A program made the position numbers and the translations under genes. This document shows, piece after piece, positions 1-7,818 of a DNA stretch of 64,000 nucleotides. The notes under the pieces are model-generated. The model was not told where the DNA came from. It made no database searches and was given only the letters and a program-made list of their open reading frames with translations. Origin of the DNA: Hyphomicrobiales bacterium (lineage in GTDB: Bacteria; Pseudomonadota; Alphaproteobacteria; Rhizobiales; Rhizobiaceae); NCBI GenBank assembly GCA_900465685.1, contig UEGR01000014.1, forward strand, positions 19,924 to 83,923, in the 5' to 3' direction. Positions within the stretch are counted from its first letter, which is position 1. Each line of letters opens with the position of its first letter.

Positions 1-1
1 G

Positions 2-214
2 ATCGCCGCGGGCGACGATGAAAAGGCAGCCCTTGCGGAGGTCGATTCCATTCTGGAAAGAATGGGCCTGCGCGCAAAACAACCGACCGTGCGCCCGCTC
101 TCGGGCCGCATTGCGGGATCGCGCCGCATTGCCCGCCGTCTCCATCTTTTTCTCGGACTGGCTATCGTCCTTTTCAGCCTGCTGGCGCTTTTGCCGCCGG
201 GCGCGGAGTTCTGA
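2..214 (+). CDS. 3' end of an unrecognised gene with a C-terminal membrane helix
   Basis: Only the last 70 codons are present; the reading frame is open from base 2 to a TGA at 212-214. The visible part is a charged segment followed by one hydrophobic stretch (about residues 48-63, FLGLAIVLFSLLALL) and a short tail, so the product probably ends in a membrane anchor. The next gene starts one base after the stop, which implies an operon with the acyltransferase and the cytidylyltransferase and hence a link to lipid metabolism. I do not recognise the family. A different start in another frame at base 18 is not needed, because the acyltransferase has a natural start at 216. Confidence 0.6.
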   Translation: MAAGDDEKAALAEVDSILERMGLRAKQPTVRPLSGRIAGSRRIARRLHLFLGLAIVLFSLLALLPPGAEF

Positions 215-215
215 C

Positions 216-869
216 ATGCGCACCATCATTCGTCATCAGGTGCAATCTTTGTTCGGCTCGTTGCTCGCCATCCTGTCCCGCGGCATCACCGGCGTGCGAC
301 CGATCTGGAGCGGTACGGGGCCATCGCGCAACCAGCGCATCTATTATGCCAACCACACCAGCCATGGCGATTTCATCCTGCTCGCCTCCTGTCTCAATCA
401 GGAGGAACGGGCGCGCACCCGCGCCGTGGCGGGCGCAGACTATTGGCGCGCCAATCGCGTGCGGCAATTCATGGCCGAAGTGCTGCTGCGCACGGTTCTG
501 GTTGAACGGAACTGGGTGGAACGCACGCAAGACCCGATGGAAGTGATGCTGACCGCGCTGGCCGATGGGCATTCGCTGATCATCTTCCCGGAAGGCACAC
601 GCAACATGACGGACGAACCGCTGCTGCGTTTTCGCTCCGGTCTCTACAATCTCGCGCTGGCGCGGCCCGATGTCGAGTTCGTCCCCTGCTGGATCGAGAA
701 CATGTCGCGCGTGCTGCCGAAGGGCGCCGCCCTGCCGGTGCCTTTGCTGTGCCGCGTCGTTTTCGGTGCGCCGGTGCAGCTTGGCGACGGCGAGGACCGC
801 AAGGAATTTCTGACGCGAGCCCGCCAGCAACTTCTTGATATACAGCCCAGAAACGGTAACTGCCCATGA
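216..869 (+). CDS. 1-acyl-sn-glycerol-3-phosphate acyltransferase family protein (PlsC-like)
   Basis: 217 aa. The family transfers an acyl chain to lysophosphatidate or a related glycerolipid at the inner membrane. The catalytic acyltransferase motif NHTSHGD (N46, H47, D52) and the phosphate-binding motif FPEGTR (124-129) are both present at the usual spacing. The same frame stays open upstream to base 18, but ATG 216 follows the preceding stop by one base and gives a typical length, so I chose it. It overlaps the CdsA-like gene by four bases (ATGA), indicating translational coupling. Acyltransferase and CDP-DAG synthase together suggest a dedicated phospholipid or lipid-modification operon rather than the main plsC/cdsA pair. 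Confidence 0.85.
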   Translation: MRTIIRHQVQSLFGSLLAILSRGITGVRPIWSGTGPSRNQRIYYANHTSHGDFILLASCLNQEERARTRAVAGADYWRANRVRQFMAEVLLRTVLVERNWVERTQDPMEVMLTALADGHSLIIFPEGTRNMTDEPLLRFRSGLYNLALARPDVEFVPCWIENMSRVLPKGAALPVPLLCRVVFGAPVQLGDGEDRKEFLTRARQQLLDIQPRNGNCP

Positions 870-1795
870 GTGAAACAACTCAATTATTCATCGGCCTCAT
901 GGGCGTTCTGGGAACGGCGAGCCTCGTCGCCGCCGTTCTGTCCTGGCGCGCGCCGAAGCCGCTTTCATCCACACTGGTCAACCTCAATGCCCGTATCAAG
1001 GCATGGTGGATCATGGTCGCGGCCATGTGCATTGCCTTCCTGTTTGGCAAAGGCGGCGTGATCATTCTGTTCGCGCTCGTATCCTTCGCATCGCTGCGCG
1101 AATATGTGACGCTGACCCAGACCCGCCGCAGCGACCACCGCATCCTGCTCGGCATGTTCCTGCTGGTCATTCCGGTGCAATATTATCTGATCTGGATCGA
1201 ATGGTATGGGCTCTATTCGATCTTCATCCCGGTCTATTGCTTCCTCGCCATGCCGGTGCTGACCGCGCTTTCCGGCGATACGTCGCGCTTTCTCGAACGC
1301 ATCAGCGAACAGCAATGGGGCATCATGCTGTCGGTCTATTGCATCAGCCATGTTCCGGCGCTGATGACGCTGGATATCCCCGGCTATGACAGTGAAAAAC
1401 TGCTGCTGATCGCCTTTCTGGTCGCAACTGTGCAGGGCAGCGACGTGCTGCAATATGTGTTCGGCAAACTGTTCGGCAAACATCGCATCGCGCCGAATAT
1501 CTCGCCATCCAAGACATGGGAAGGCTTTGTCGGCGGCGTGGCCAGCGCATCGCTGCTGGGCGCAGGACTTGCCTGGCTTACGCCTTTCTCACCGCTTCAG
1601 GCGGGCGCGCTGGCGGCGGTCTCTTGCGTCATGGGCTTTTTTGGCGGGCTGGTGGCCTCGGCCATCAAGCGCGACCGGGGCGTCAAGGATTGGGGCCACA
1701 TGATCGAGGGCCATGGCGGCATGCTCGACCGCGCCGACAGCCTTGTCTTTTCAGCGCCGGTGTTCTTTCACTTCGTGCGTTATTTCTGGACGTGA
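866..1795 (+). CDS. phosphatidate cytidylyltransferase (CdsA family)
   Basis: 309 aa polytopic membrane protein. The family makes CDP-diacylglycerol from phosphatidate and CTP. The cytidylyltransferase signature is near the C terminus (about residues 267-290): KRDRGVKDWG, then HGGMLDRADS. A further conserved segment, SPSKTWEGFVGG, lies around residue 212. About eight hydrophobic segments are visible. It is the last gene of the lipid operon, overlaps the acyltransferase by 4 nt, and is followed by a palindromic repeat that probably terminates it. It may be a second copy with a specialised role, since the main cdsA of this clade normally sits in the lpxD/dxr region; that is inference. Confidence 0.85.
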   Translation: MSETTQLFIGLMGVLGTASLVAAVLSWRAPKPLSSTLVNLNARIKAWWIMVAAMCIAFLFGKGGVIILFALVSFASLREYVTLTQTRRSDHRILLGMFLLVIPVQYYLIWIEWYGLYSIFIPVYCFLAMPVLTALSGDTSRFLERISEQQWGIMLSVYCISHVPALMTLDIPGYDSEKLLLIAFLVATVQGSDVLQYVFGKLFGKHRIAPNISPSKTWEGFVGGVASASLLGAGLAWLTPFSPLQAGALAAVSCVMGFFGGLVASAIKRDRGVKDWGHMIEGHGGMLDRADSLVFSAPVFFHFVRYFWT

Positions 1796-1800
1796 GGGCT

Positions 1801-1902
1801 AGAGCATTTCCAGCAAAAGTGCGAAGCGGTTTTGCGTAGGATAATGCGTAAAAACAAATGGATAGAGCGGTTCCGACAATTCCGTTAAACAGGAACCGCT
1901 CT
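1801..1902. repeat. composite palindromic intergenic repeat
   Basis: Two adjacent elements lie between convergent genes. The left one (1801-1850) contains the imperfect palindrome GCAAAAGTGCGAAGCGGTTT followed by TGC. The right one has perfect 11-bp arms AGAGCGGTTCC (1864-1874) and GGAACCGCTCT (1892-1902). Related copies occur at 26756-26798 (left type) and 63968-64000 (right type). Its right end overlaps the stop codon of the response regulator gene. Short palindromic elements of this kind are common between genes in Brucella and rhizobia; here it could serve as a bidirectional terminator. Confidence 0.7.
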
Positions 1903-2626
1903 AAGCGGATTGCCGGCTCAGCCATTCGTTGAGCTCGGCTTCCGCACGCTCCAGCGCGCTGTAATTCAACAATTTGCGCAACAGCGCTACGGTCACGGCA
2001 CGGGCGCGAAAATTGAACCGCCCCTCGTCGGTATCGCTTTTTTCCTGATAAACGCCGAGCTTTTCATAAAGCTGCTGCAGGCGGTTCTGAACGCTGCGCA
2101 GCGACAGATTGCGACGGCGCGCAATCATCTTGTCCGTCAGGCCCAGCGCGATATCAATCAGGATTTCATATTCGCTCTCGGTAAAACCGCTGGCATGGCT
2201 GAGGCTCTTCTGCTGCAGGCCGCGCACTTCCCGGTCGACGACACATTGCGCCTCGACGAAAATGCTGCGCAGAGCCAGCCGCAGCTTGTCGTCGGAAGCC
2301 GATTTCAGCACATAGCCATAGGCCGCACCTTCCGGCACGATGCGCGACACCCCGCGCACATAAGCCTCATCGGCATAGTTCGACCAGAACAGAATGCGGG
2401 TTTCGGGGTTTTCTTTCCAGATGGTGCGCGCCGCCTCGATGCCGTTGCGACCGTTCATCTGCAAATCCATAACGATATGTGCATCGCGATGCTGGCGCGC
2501 CAGTTTCTCGCCCGCCGACCCGTTTCCAGCCTCGAATATGTCGCTGCATTCCGGCAGTGCCGCCCGTACCGCCTCGCCCAGATAAGTGCGATGCAGCGGG
2601 TCATCCTCAACGATCAGAACCTGCAT
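1901..2626 (-). CDS. LuxR/NarL-family response regulator
   Basis: 241 aa. The receiver domain comprises residues 1-120, with the acidic pocket E7-D8-D9, phospho-acceptor D54 in IVMDLQMNG and the conserved lysine in YVLKSAS. A LuxR-type helix-turn-helix follows at about 145-205 (FTESEYEILIDIALGLTDKM, then RSVQNRLQQLYEKLGV). I chose ATG 2626 because GGAGAG lies just upstream; an ATG at 2638 is possible. It overlaps the end of the kinase gene by 20 nt, so the two form a two-component system. The nearest candidate target is the divergent sugar ABC operon at 4272, whose upstream region carries tandem palindromes. The signal is unknown. Confidence 0.85.
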   Translation of the reverse strand: MQVLIVEDDPLHRTYLGEAVRAALPECSDIFEAGNGSAGEKLARQHRDAHIVMDLQMNGRNGIEAARTIWKENPETRILFWSNYADEAYVRGVSRIVPEGAAYGYVLKSASDDKLRLALRSIFVEAQCVVDREVRGLQQKSLSHASGFTESEYEILIDIALGLTDKMIARRRNLSLRSVQNRLQQLYEKLGVYQEKSDTDEGRFNFRARAVTVALLRKLLNYSALERAEAELNEWLSRQSA

Positions 2627-3947
2627 CACTCTCTCCATTCATCGGTTTGCACATTTCCGGCGGCAAAAGCACCGTTACACTGGTTCCCGGGCCTGTCGCA
2701 TTTTTTCGGATGGCGAAGCCTGCTGAAATCAGCCGCGCACGGGTACGCATATTGTCGATGCCGTGACCCAATGTGAGTTCGGGGGTGAGTTCGGGCGTCA
2801 GTTCCGCAGCCGAACCGGAACGCTGGGCCGGACGGTCGGTGCCGATACCGTTATCGATCACTTCCACCAGAAGCCGCCCGCTCCGGTCGCTCAGCTTCAC
2901 CCGCAATTCGCTGGCATGGGCATGGCGGATGACATTGTTGATCGCTTCCTGAACGATGCGAAACAGCGATGTCGCGACCGTTTCTTCCAGCCTGTCGGCC
3001 ATGCCGTCGCTCTGGTCATCCAGCGTCCATTCAATCGCCGCATCGCTGTCGCGCACCGAACGGTCGAGATGGTTTTCCGTGGCCTGAACGAAACCGAATA
3101 GCTGGAGAATGGAGGGCTTGGCCTCCTCGATGATCTGCCGCAGATCGCGCATGCAATGCTGGAGACCGCGAAACAGCGGCTCCAGCTGTTCACCGGAAAG
3201 ATCCGGTGCGCGGGTGAGCCGCTCGACGTGGCGAGCAAGCCGGGTCAGATCGGCCAGTGTCTGGTCATGCAAATCCATGCCGATGCGGTGTCGTTCTGTC
3301 TCCAATGCCTCGGTCAGTTTCAGCGCGCCGGACCGCAAGCCCTCCTCGCGGGCGCGGGCTTCCGTTTCCACAATGGCCGAACGCTTGGCCTGCTCCGCGG
3401 CGCGAATGGCAAAAAAGTAAGGCGCCAGAAGATCGGCGATCGATTGCCCGTTCTCCACGTCGCGCATGGAATAGCAGGCAGGCGTCAGGCTGGAACAGCT
3501 CAGTGCACCGATGATATCGCCCTGCGCCTTCAGCGGAACATGGACCCGGCCCTTCAGATCGTGCTCGATGATCGGGCTGGAGAAGGAGCCTTCGAAATGA
3601 AAGCGCGGATCAACGCGCGCATCGTCGGTCAGGAGATATCCCGCCTCGCCGGACAGCAAGGTGCGGATCGGGCTGCCGGACAGAAGCGCTGGCGGATTGC
3701 GGCTCCAGGCGGTCGCAATACCGGCCTCATAGGCAATGTGGAACTTGCCATCGAGCATCTTGATGCAGACGTCGAGATGATCATAGGGCAGGATGCAGGC
3801 AATCTCGGCCGCCACCGCCTGAATGATGGAATCGAAATCGAGCTGCCCCGCCAGAAGCCGGGAAATATTCAGGTAGTGATCCAGAAGGCTTTCGGCCTGC
3901 CCGTGATCGTGCTTGCTATCCTGCTGTCTGGGCGCGAGTTCGGCCAA
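2607..3947 (-). CDS. GAF-domain sensor histidine kinase, HisKA_3 type
   Basis: 446 aa from the chosen start. No membrane helices or signal peptide, so the kinase is cytosolic. A GAF-like domain occupies about residues 20-190, followed by a HisKA_3 dimerisation segment with the phospho-acceptor H227 in MDLHDQT, and a HATPase domain (N box AINNVIRHAHA, G boxes EVIDNGIGT and LGHGIDNM). This architecture is typical of NarX/DegS-type partners of LuxR-family regulators, matching the next gene. Start: TTG 3947 follows a near-ideal GGAGGAG; in-frame ATG 4013 and TTG 4037 lack a ribosome-binding site, and the latter lies inside a palindrome. The ligand sensed by GAF is unknown; a sugar or lactone for the adjacent transporter is inference. 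Confidence 0.8.
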   Translation of the reverse strand: MAELAPRQQDSKHDHGQAESLLDHYLNISRLLAGQLDFDSIIQAVAAEIACILPYDHLDVCIKMLDGKFHIAYEAGIATAWSRNPPALLSGSPIRTLLSGEAGYLLTDDARVDPRFHFEGSFSSPIIEHDLKGRVHVPLKAQGDIIGALSCSSLTPACYSMRDVENGQSIADLLAPYFFAIRAAEQAKRSAIVETEARAREEGLRSGALKLTEALETERHRIGMDLHDQTLADLTRLARHVERLTRAPDLSGEQLEPLFRGLQHCMRDLRQIIEEAKPSILQLFGFVQATENHLDRSVRDSDAAIEWTLDDQSDGMADRLEETVATSLFRIVQEAINNVIRHAHASELRVKLSDRSGRLLVEVIDNGIGTDRPAQRSGSAAELTPELTPELTLGHGIDNMRTRARLISAGFAIRKNATGPGTSVTVLLPPEMCKPMNGESDAGSDR

Positions 3948-4021
3948 GCGTTTCTCCTCCAAACGCAAGTTACGCTCATCTGTACGAGACCTATGATACG
4001 CCGCGTTCTCCATGGCGCGTC

Positions 4022-4059
4022 TTGCGGGAAACCGCAATTTTGCTGCGGGAACCCGCAGC
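4022..4059. promoter_or_regulatory. two tandem palindromes, candidate operator for the divergent genes
   Basis: TTGCGG-gaaa-CCGCAA (4022-4037) and GCTGCGGG-aa-CCCGCAGC (4042-4059) share a core of the form TGCGGGAA(A)CCGCA. Their centres are 21 bp apart, about two helical turns, as expected for two regulator dimers bound to one DNA face. They lie between the kinase gene (start 3947, minus) and the transporter operon (start 4272, plus). Partial copies follow at about 4119 (TTGCCCGCAA) and 4154 (TTGCGG). The adjacent LuxR-type regulator is the obvious candidate ligand, by inference only. Confidence 0.5.
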
Positions 4060-4160
4060 TCAGTTGCTGCATTCGGCCTTCACAGACCGCGCCGCTTCTT
4101 CCATCTTCGCTTCACCAGAAAATTGCCCGCAAGACAAGAGTGAAATCACGTCAATTGCGG

Positions 4161-4237
4161 TTGGTGCCGTTGAGGAGCGGCGGTGCGGGAGGCTTCGCAC
4201 CAATTTCGAGTTTGAACGAACCGAAGCGCCGGGGCGC
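4161..4237 (+). promoter_or_regulatory. structured leader upstream of the sugar-binding protein gene
   Basis: Two mutually exclusive stems can form: TTGGTGC (4161-4167) with GCACCAA (4197-4203), or GGTGCG (4182-4187) with CGCACC (4196-4201). A separate 14-bp palindrome AGCGCCGGGGCGCT follows at 4224-4237. The start codon is at 4272 after a GGGAGGAAAG ribosome-binding site. The stems might be a simple stable leader; no known riboswitch class is recognisable. Confidence 0.3.
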
Positions 4238-4271
4238 TGCGGGGCGGAATATTTGCAACCGGGAGGAAAGA

Positions 4272-5288
4272 ATGAAGCTTGGGAAAATCCTTTTTGCGTC
4301 TGCGGCACTGGCAGGCGTTCTTGCGGCAGGCAGCGCGCTTGCCGACACTTCGTCGAAGAAGATTGCATTCTCGAACAACTATGCAGGCAATTCCTGGCGT
4401 CAGGCCATGCTGCAAAGCTGGGACAAGATCACCAAGGAAGCCGTGAAGGCTGGTGTGGTGGCCGCTGCCGACCCGTTCACGACCGCTGAAAATCAGGCAA
4501 CTGAACAGGCTGCCCAGATCCAGAACATGATCTTGCAGGGCTATGACGCCATCGTCATCAACGCCGCTTCGCCGACCGCTCTGAACGGTGCCGTCAAGGA
4601 AGCCTGCGATGCAGGCATCACCGTTGTTTCCTTCGACGGCATTGTCACCGAGCCTTGCGCATGGCGCATCGCAGTCGATTTCAAAGCCATGGGCGAAGGC
4701 CAGATCGATTATCTCGCAAAGCGTTACCCCGATGGCGGTAACCTGCTTGAAATCCGCGGCCTCGCCGGCGTTTCGGTCGATGACAATATTCATGCCGGTA
4801 TCGAAGAAGGCGTGAAGAAGCATCCGAAGTTCAAGGTTGTCGGTTCGGTCAACGGTGACTGGGCTGCCGACGTTGCGCAGCGTGCGGTTGCCGGTATCCT
4901 GCCGAGCCTGCCGAAAGTCGATGCTGTGGTAACGCAGGGCGGCGACGGCTACGGCGCTGCACAGGCTTTCGCTGCCGCCAAGCGCGAAACGCCGACCATC
5001 ATCATGGGCAACCGTGAAGACGAACTGCAGTGGTGGAAGCAGCAGAAGGACGCCAACGGCTACGAAACCATGTCGGTTTCGATTGCACCGGGCGTGTCCA
5101 CGCTGGCTTTCTGGGTCGCACAGCAGATTCTCGACGGCAAGGAAGTGAAGAAAGACCTCGTCGTTCCATTCCTCAGCGTCAGCCAGGAATCGCTCGACAA
5201 GGATCTGGCCAACACCCAGAAGGGTGGCGTTGCCAATGTCGAATATGCGCTTGAAGACGCGCAGAAAGTCATCGACGCCGCGAAATAA
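4272..5288 (+). CDS. sugar ABC transporter periplasmic substrate-binding protein
   Basis: 338 aa. The signal peptide is at about residues 1-25 (ILFASAALAGVLAAGSALA, cleavage near ALA-DT), followed by a type-1 periplasmic binding fold of the ribose/xylose-binding family (KIAFSNNYAGNSW, then QIQNMILQGYDAIVINAASP). ATG 4272 is set by the strong ribosome-binding site GGGAGGAAAG; upstream open frame is not coding. It is the first gene of an operon with an ATPase, two permeases and an SMP-30 lactonase. A terminator-like hairpin right after the stop would let the binding protein be made in excess. The substrate is not evident; the lactonase suggests a sugar later oxidised to a lactone, or a lactone itself. 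Confidence 0.85.
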   Translation: MKLGKILFASAALAGVLAAGSALADTSSKKIAFSNNYAGNSWRQAMLQSWDKITKEAVKAGVVAAADPFTTAENQATEQAAQIQNMILQGYDAIVINAASPTALNGAVKEACDAGITVVSFDGIVTEPCAWRIAVDFKAMGEGQIDYLAKRYPDGGNLLEIRGLAGVSVDDNIHAGIEEGVKKHPKFKVVGSVNGDWAADVAQRAVAGILPSLPKVDAVVTQGGDGYGAAQAFAAAKRETPTIIMGNREDELQWWKQQKDANGYETMSVSIAPGVSTLAFWVAQQILDGKEVKKDLVVPFLSVSQESLDKDLANTQKGGVANVEYALEDAQKVIDAAK

Positions 5289-5308
5289 GCGGATCGGCCC
5301 AAAACATG

Positions 5309-5337
5309 AGGGGCGAGTTCATCCTCGCCCCTTCTTT
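5309..5337 (+). terminator. intra-operon stem-loop after the binding-protein gene
   Basis: Perfect 9-bp stem AGGGGCGAG (5309-5317) / CTCGCCCCT (5324-5332) with a 6-nt loop, followed by TCTTT. It lies between the binding-protein stop and the ATPase start at 5417 and probably acts as a partial terminator or a 3'-end stabiliser of the upstream message. Confidence 0.7.
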
Positions 5338-5416
5338 GTCCCTTTACTTTGACGCTTTTCCGACGGCCAAGCCCTTTGCTGGCTTCGCCGGAAACGTCCA
5401 ATCGTTAGTTGAGTGT

Positions 5417-6877
5417 ATGACAGAAACAGCAGAGAAACAGGAGGTCGTCGCCGCGCGCAATATTCGCGTGCAGTTCGGTGCGGTAAAAGCACTGGATGGC
5501 GCCGAACTCGTGATCCGCGAAGGCGAATGTGTGGGGCTGGTCGGCCATAATGGCGCTGGCAAATCCACCATCGTCAATGTCATCAATGGCGGGCTTTCCC
5601 CGCATGAGGGCAGCATCTCCTATCATGGCGAAGCGGGACATGGCGTGGCAACGGCACGCAAGCATGGCATTCGCTGCGTGTTTCAGGAATTGTCGCTGTT
5701 TCCAAACCTCACCATTGCCGAAAATGTCCGCATCATGCAGCGCGACCTGACCGGCGCGAGCTGGCGCGGCAAGGCCATCGAACTGATTGCAAAAAAACTC
5801 GACGAGATTTTCCCCGGTCACAAGATCGACTGCGCCGCGACTATCGATGAGCTTTCCATTGCCGAGCGCCAGATGGTCGAAATCGCCATCAACTTCACCG
5901 CGCCCGGCACTGCGCCAAAGCTTGTCATTCTCGATGAGCCCACCTCCTCGCTCGACGCTGGCATTGCTGCGCAGCTTATGGCCTATGTGCGCCGTTTCGT
6001 CGGCACCGGAGGCTCCGTTATCCTGATTTCGCATATGCTGGGCGAAATCCTCACGACGTCTGACCGCATCGTCGTGATGAAGGACGGCAAGGTCGTCGCC
6101 AACCGTGCGGCCAGCGACTTCACCAATCGCAGCCTCGTTGAAGCCATGGGCAGCGTCGAGCGCGAGAAGACGGCGCGCCGCGTTGCAAAGACCGATGCGA
6201 GCGGCACACCCGTTCTGTCCTTTGCCAAGCGTGCCAGCGACATCAAGCCATTTCAGGCATTCAAGGGCGAAGTCATCGGTCTCGCCGGTCTGGCCGGACA
6301 CGGGCAGACCAAGATGCTGCTTGATCTTTACTATGCGCGGCGGCCGAACTGGGTTCCGGCCCGCACATGCGAAATCGCATTCGTGGCAGGTGACCGCAGC
6401 CTCAACGGTACTTTCCCGCTGTGGAGCATTTTGCACAATCTTACCATCGGCTCGCTGGACCGGCTGTCCTCGGCAAAGCTCGTTGACCAGAAGCGCGAAG
6501 ACACGCTTGGCAGCCAGTGGAAAGACCGCATCCAGATCCGCACGCCGGATATGGGCAACCGCATCCTGTCGCTTTCGGGCGGCAACCAGCAGAAGGTGCT
6601 TTTTGCCCGCGCGCTGGCAACCAGCGCCAACGCCATTTTGATGGACGATCCGATGCGTGGCGTCGATGTCGGCACCAAGCAGGAAGTCTATGAAATCCTG
6701 CGTCATGAAGCCGAAAACGGACGCACCTTTGTCTGGTACTCCACCGAGATGGATGAAATCGAACTTTGTGACCGCGTCTATGTTTTCCGCGACGGCGCTA
6801 TCGTTGCGGAACTGACCGGCGAAGACATTACGGAAAAGAACGTGCTTGCAGCATCTTTTGAGGGAGGTCACGAATAA
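5417..6877 (+). CDS. sugar ABC transporter ATP-binding protein (duplicated ATPase domains)
   Basis: 486 aa, the RbsA/XylG type with two fused nucleotide-binding domains. Domain 1 has Walker A GHNGAGKS (43-50), signature LSIAERQ and Walker B LVILDEPTSS. Domain 2 has a degenerate Walker A (GLAGHGQTK) but an intact signature LSLSGGNQQ, as is normal in this family. I chose ATG 5417 (MTETAEKQ), since an earlier ATG at 5306 falls in the terminator hairpin. The stop overlaps the first permease start by one base (TAATG). It energises uptake through the two permeases that follow. Confidence 0.88.
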   Translation: MTETAEKQEVVAARNIRVQFGAVKALDGAELVIREGECVGLVGHNGAGKSTIVNVINGGLSPHEGSISYHGEAGHGVATARKHGIRCVFQELSLFPNLTIAENVRIMQRDLTGASWRGKAIELIAKKLDEIFPGHKIDCAATIDELSIAERQMVEIAINFTAPGTAPKLVILDEPTSSLDAGIAAQLMAYVRRFVGTGGSVILISHMLGEILTTSDRIVVMKDGKVVANRAASDFTNRSLVEAMGSVEREKTARRVAKTDASGTPVLSFAKRASDIKPFQAFKGEVIGLAGLAGHGQTKMLLDLYYARRPNWVPARTCEIAFVAGDRSLNGTFPLWSILHNLTIGSLDRLSSAKLVDQKREDTLGSQWKDRIQIRTPDMGNRILSLSGGNQQKVLFARALATSANAILMDDPMRGVDVGTKQEVYEILRHEAENGRTFVWYSTEMDEIELCDRVYVFRDGAIVAELTGEDITEKNVLAASFEGGHE

Positions 6878-7818
6878 TGCGCCTTTCCTCTTCTTCCATC
6901 CGCCTGCTGACACCGGTATTCTCGCTGGTCCTGCTGCTTGCCGCCGTCTTCTACATGCAGCCGCGCGCCATGAGCTATACGGGGCTGAACCTGCTGTTCA
7001 ATCTGGCAGTGCCTATCGCTCTGGCGACCATCGCCCAGATGCTGATCATGGCCGTCAACGATCTCGACCTTTCGATGGGAACCTTTGTGAGCTTTGTTGT
7101 CTGCGTTGCGGCGACCTATCTCAACACGGCTCCCCTTATCGGTGTGCTGATCCTCGCAGCCGCAATTGCCGCTTATGCGGCGCTCGGCGCAATCATCCAT
7201 CTGCGCAATCTGCCTTCCATCGTCGTCACGCTAGGCATGAGCTTCGTCTGGGGCGGTCTGGCCGTGTTGCTGTTGCCCTCGCCGGGTGGACAGGCGCCGG
7301 ACTGGGCGCGCTGGATCATGACAGCCAAGCCGCCTTTCATCCCCATGGCGATCGTCGCCAGCATCGTGATTGCCATCGTTACGCATTTCATCGTCATGCG
7401 CTCGACCTTCGGCGTGCTGATGCGTGGTGCGGGCGGCAATACCCGCTCCATCGATCGCGCAGGCTGGTCGGTCACCGCAATTCGCGCCGCAACCTATGCG
7501 CTGGCCGCCTTCTTCGCCGTACTCGCCGGGATCGCACTGGTCGGCCTCACCACCTCGGCGGACGCCAATATCGCGTTGCGTTATACGCTCCTTTCCATCG
7601 CGGGCGTCATTCTGGGCGGCGGTGAATTCGTCGGCGGACGCGTTTCCCCCATCGGTGCCGTCATCGGCGCGCTGACGCTGACGCTTGCAGGTTCGTTCCT
7701 CTCCTTCATGCGCATTTCGCCGGACTGGCAGATTGGCGCGCAGGGCGGCATTCTCATCGTGGTGCTGGCATTGCGCCTCTTCCTCAACCGCCTCGAAAAG
7801 AGGGAGAAAAAGCAATGA
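6877..7818 (+). CDS. sugar ABC transporter permease (first of two)
   Basis: 313 aa integral membrane protein of the RbsC/XylH (BPD_transp_2) family, with about nine or ten hydrophobic segments. The ATPase-contact region is around ILGGGEFVGGR. It begins with TAATG overlap to the ATPase gene and overlaps the second permease by 4 nt, so the two permeases probably form a heterodimeric channel. Length is usual for the family. Confidence 0.85.
   Translation: MRLSSSSIRLLTPVFSLVLLLAAVFYMQPRAMSYTGLNLLFNLAVPIALATIAQMLIMAVNDLDLSMGTFVSFVVCVAATYLNTAPLIGVLILAAAIAAYAALGAIIHLRNLPSIVVTLGMSFVWGGLAVLLLPSPGGQAPDWARWIMTAKPPFIPMAIVASIVIAIVTHFIVMRSTFGVLMRGAGGNTRSIDRAGWSVTAIRAATYALAAFFAVLAGIALVGLTTSADANIALRYTLLSIAGVILGGGEFVGGRVSPIGAVIGALTLTLAGSFLSFMRISPDWQIGAQGGILIVVLALRLFLNRLEKREKKQ

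Noticed and set aside
5405..6913. 502-codon minus-strand frame opposite the sugar ATPase
   Set aside because: The plus strand encodes a complete ABC ATPase; the minus product resembles no family.
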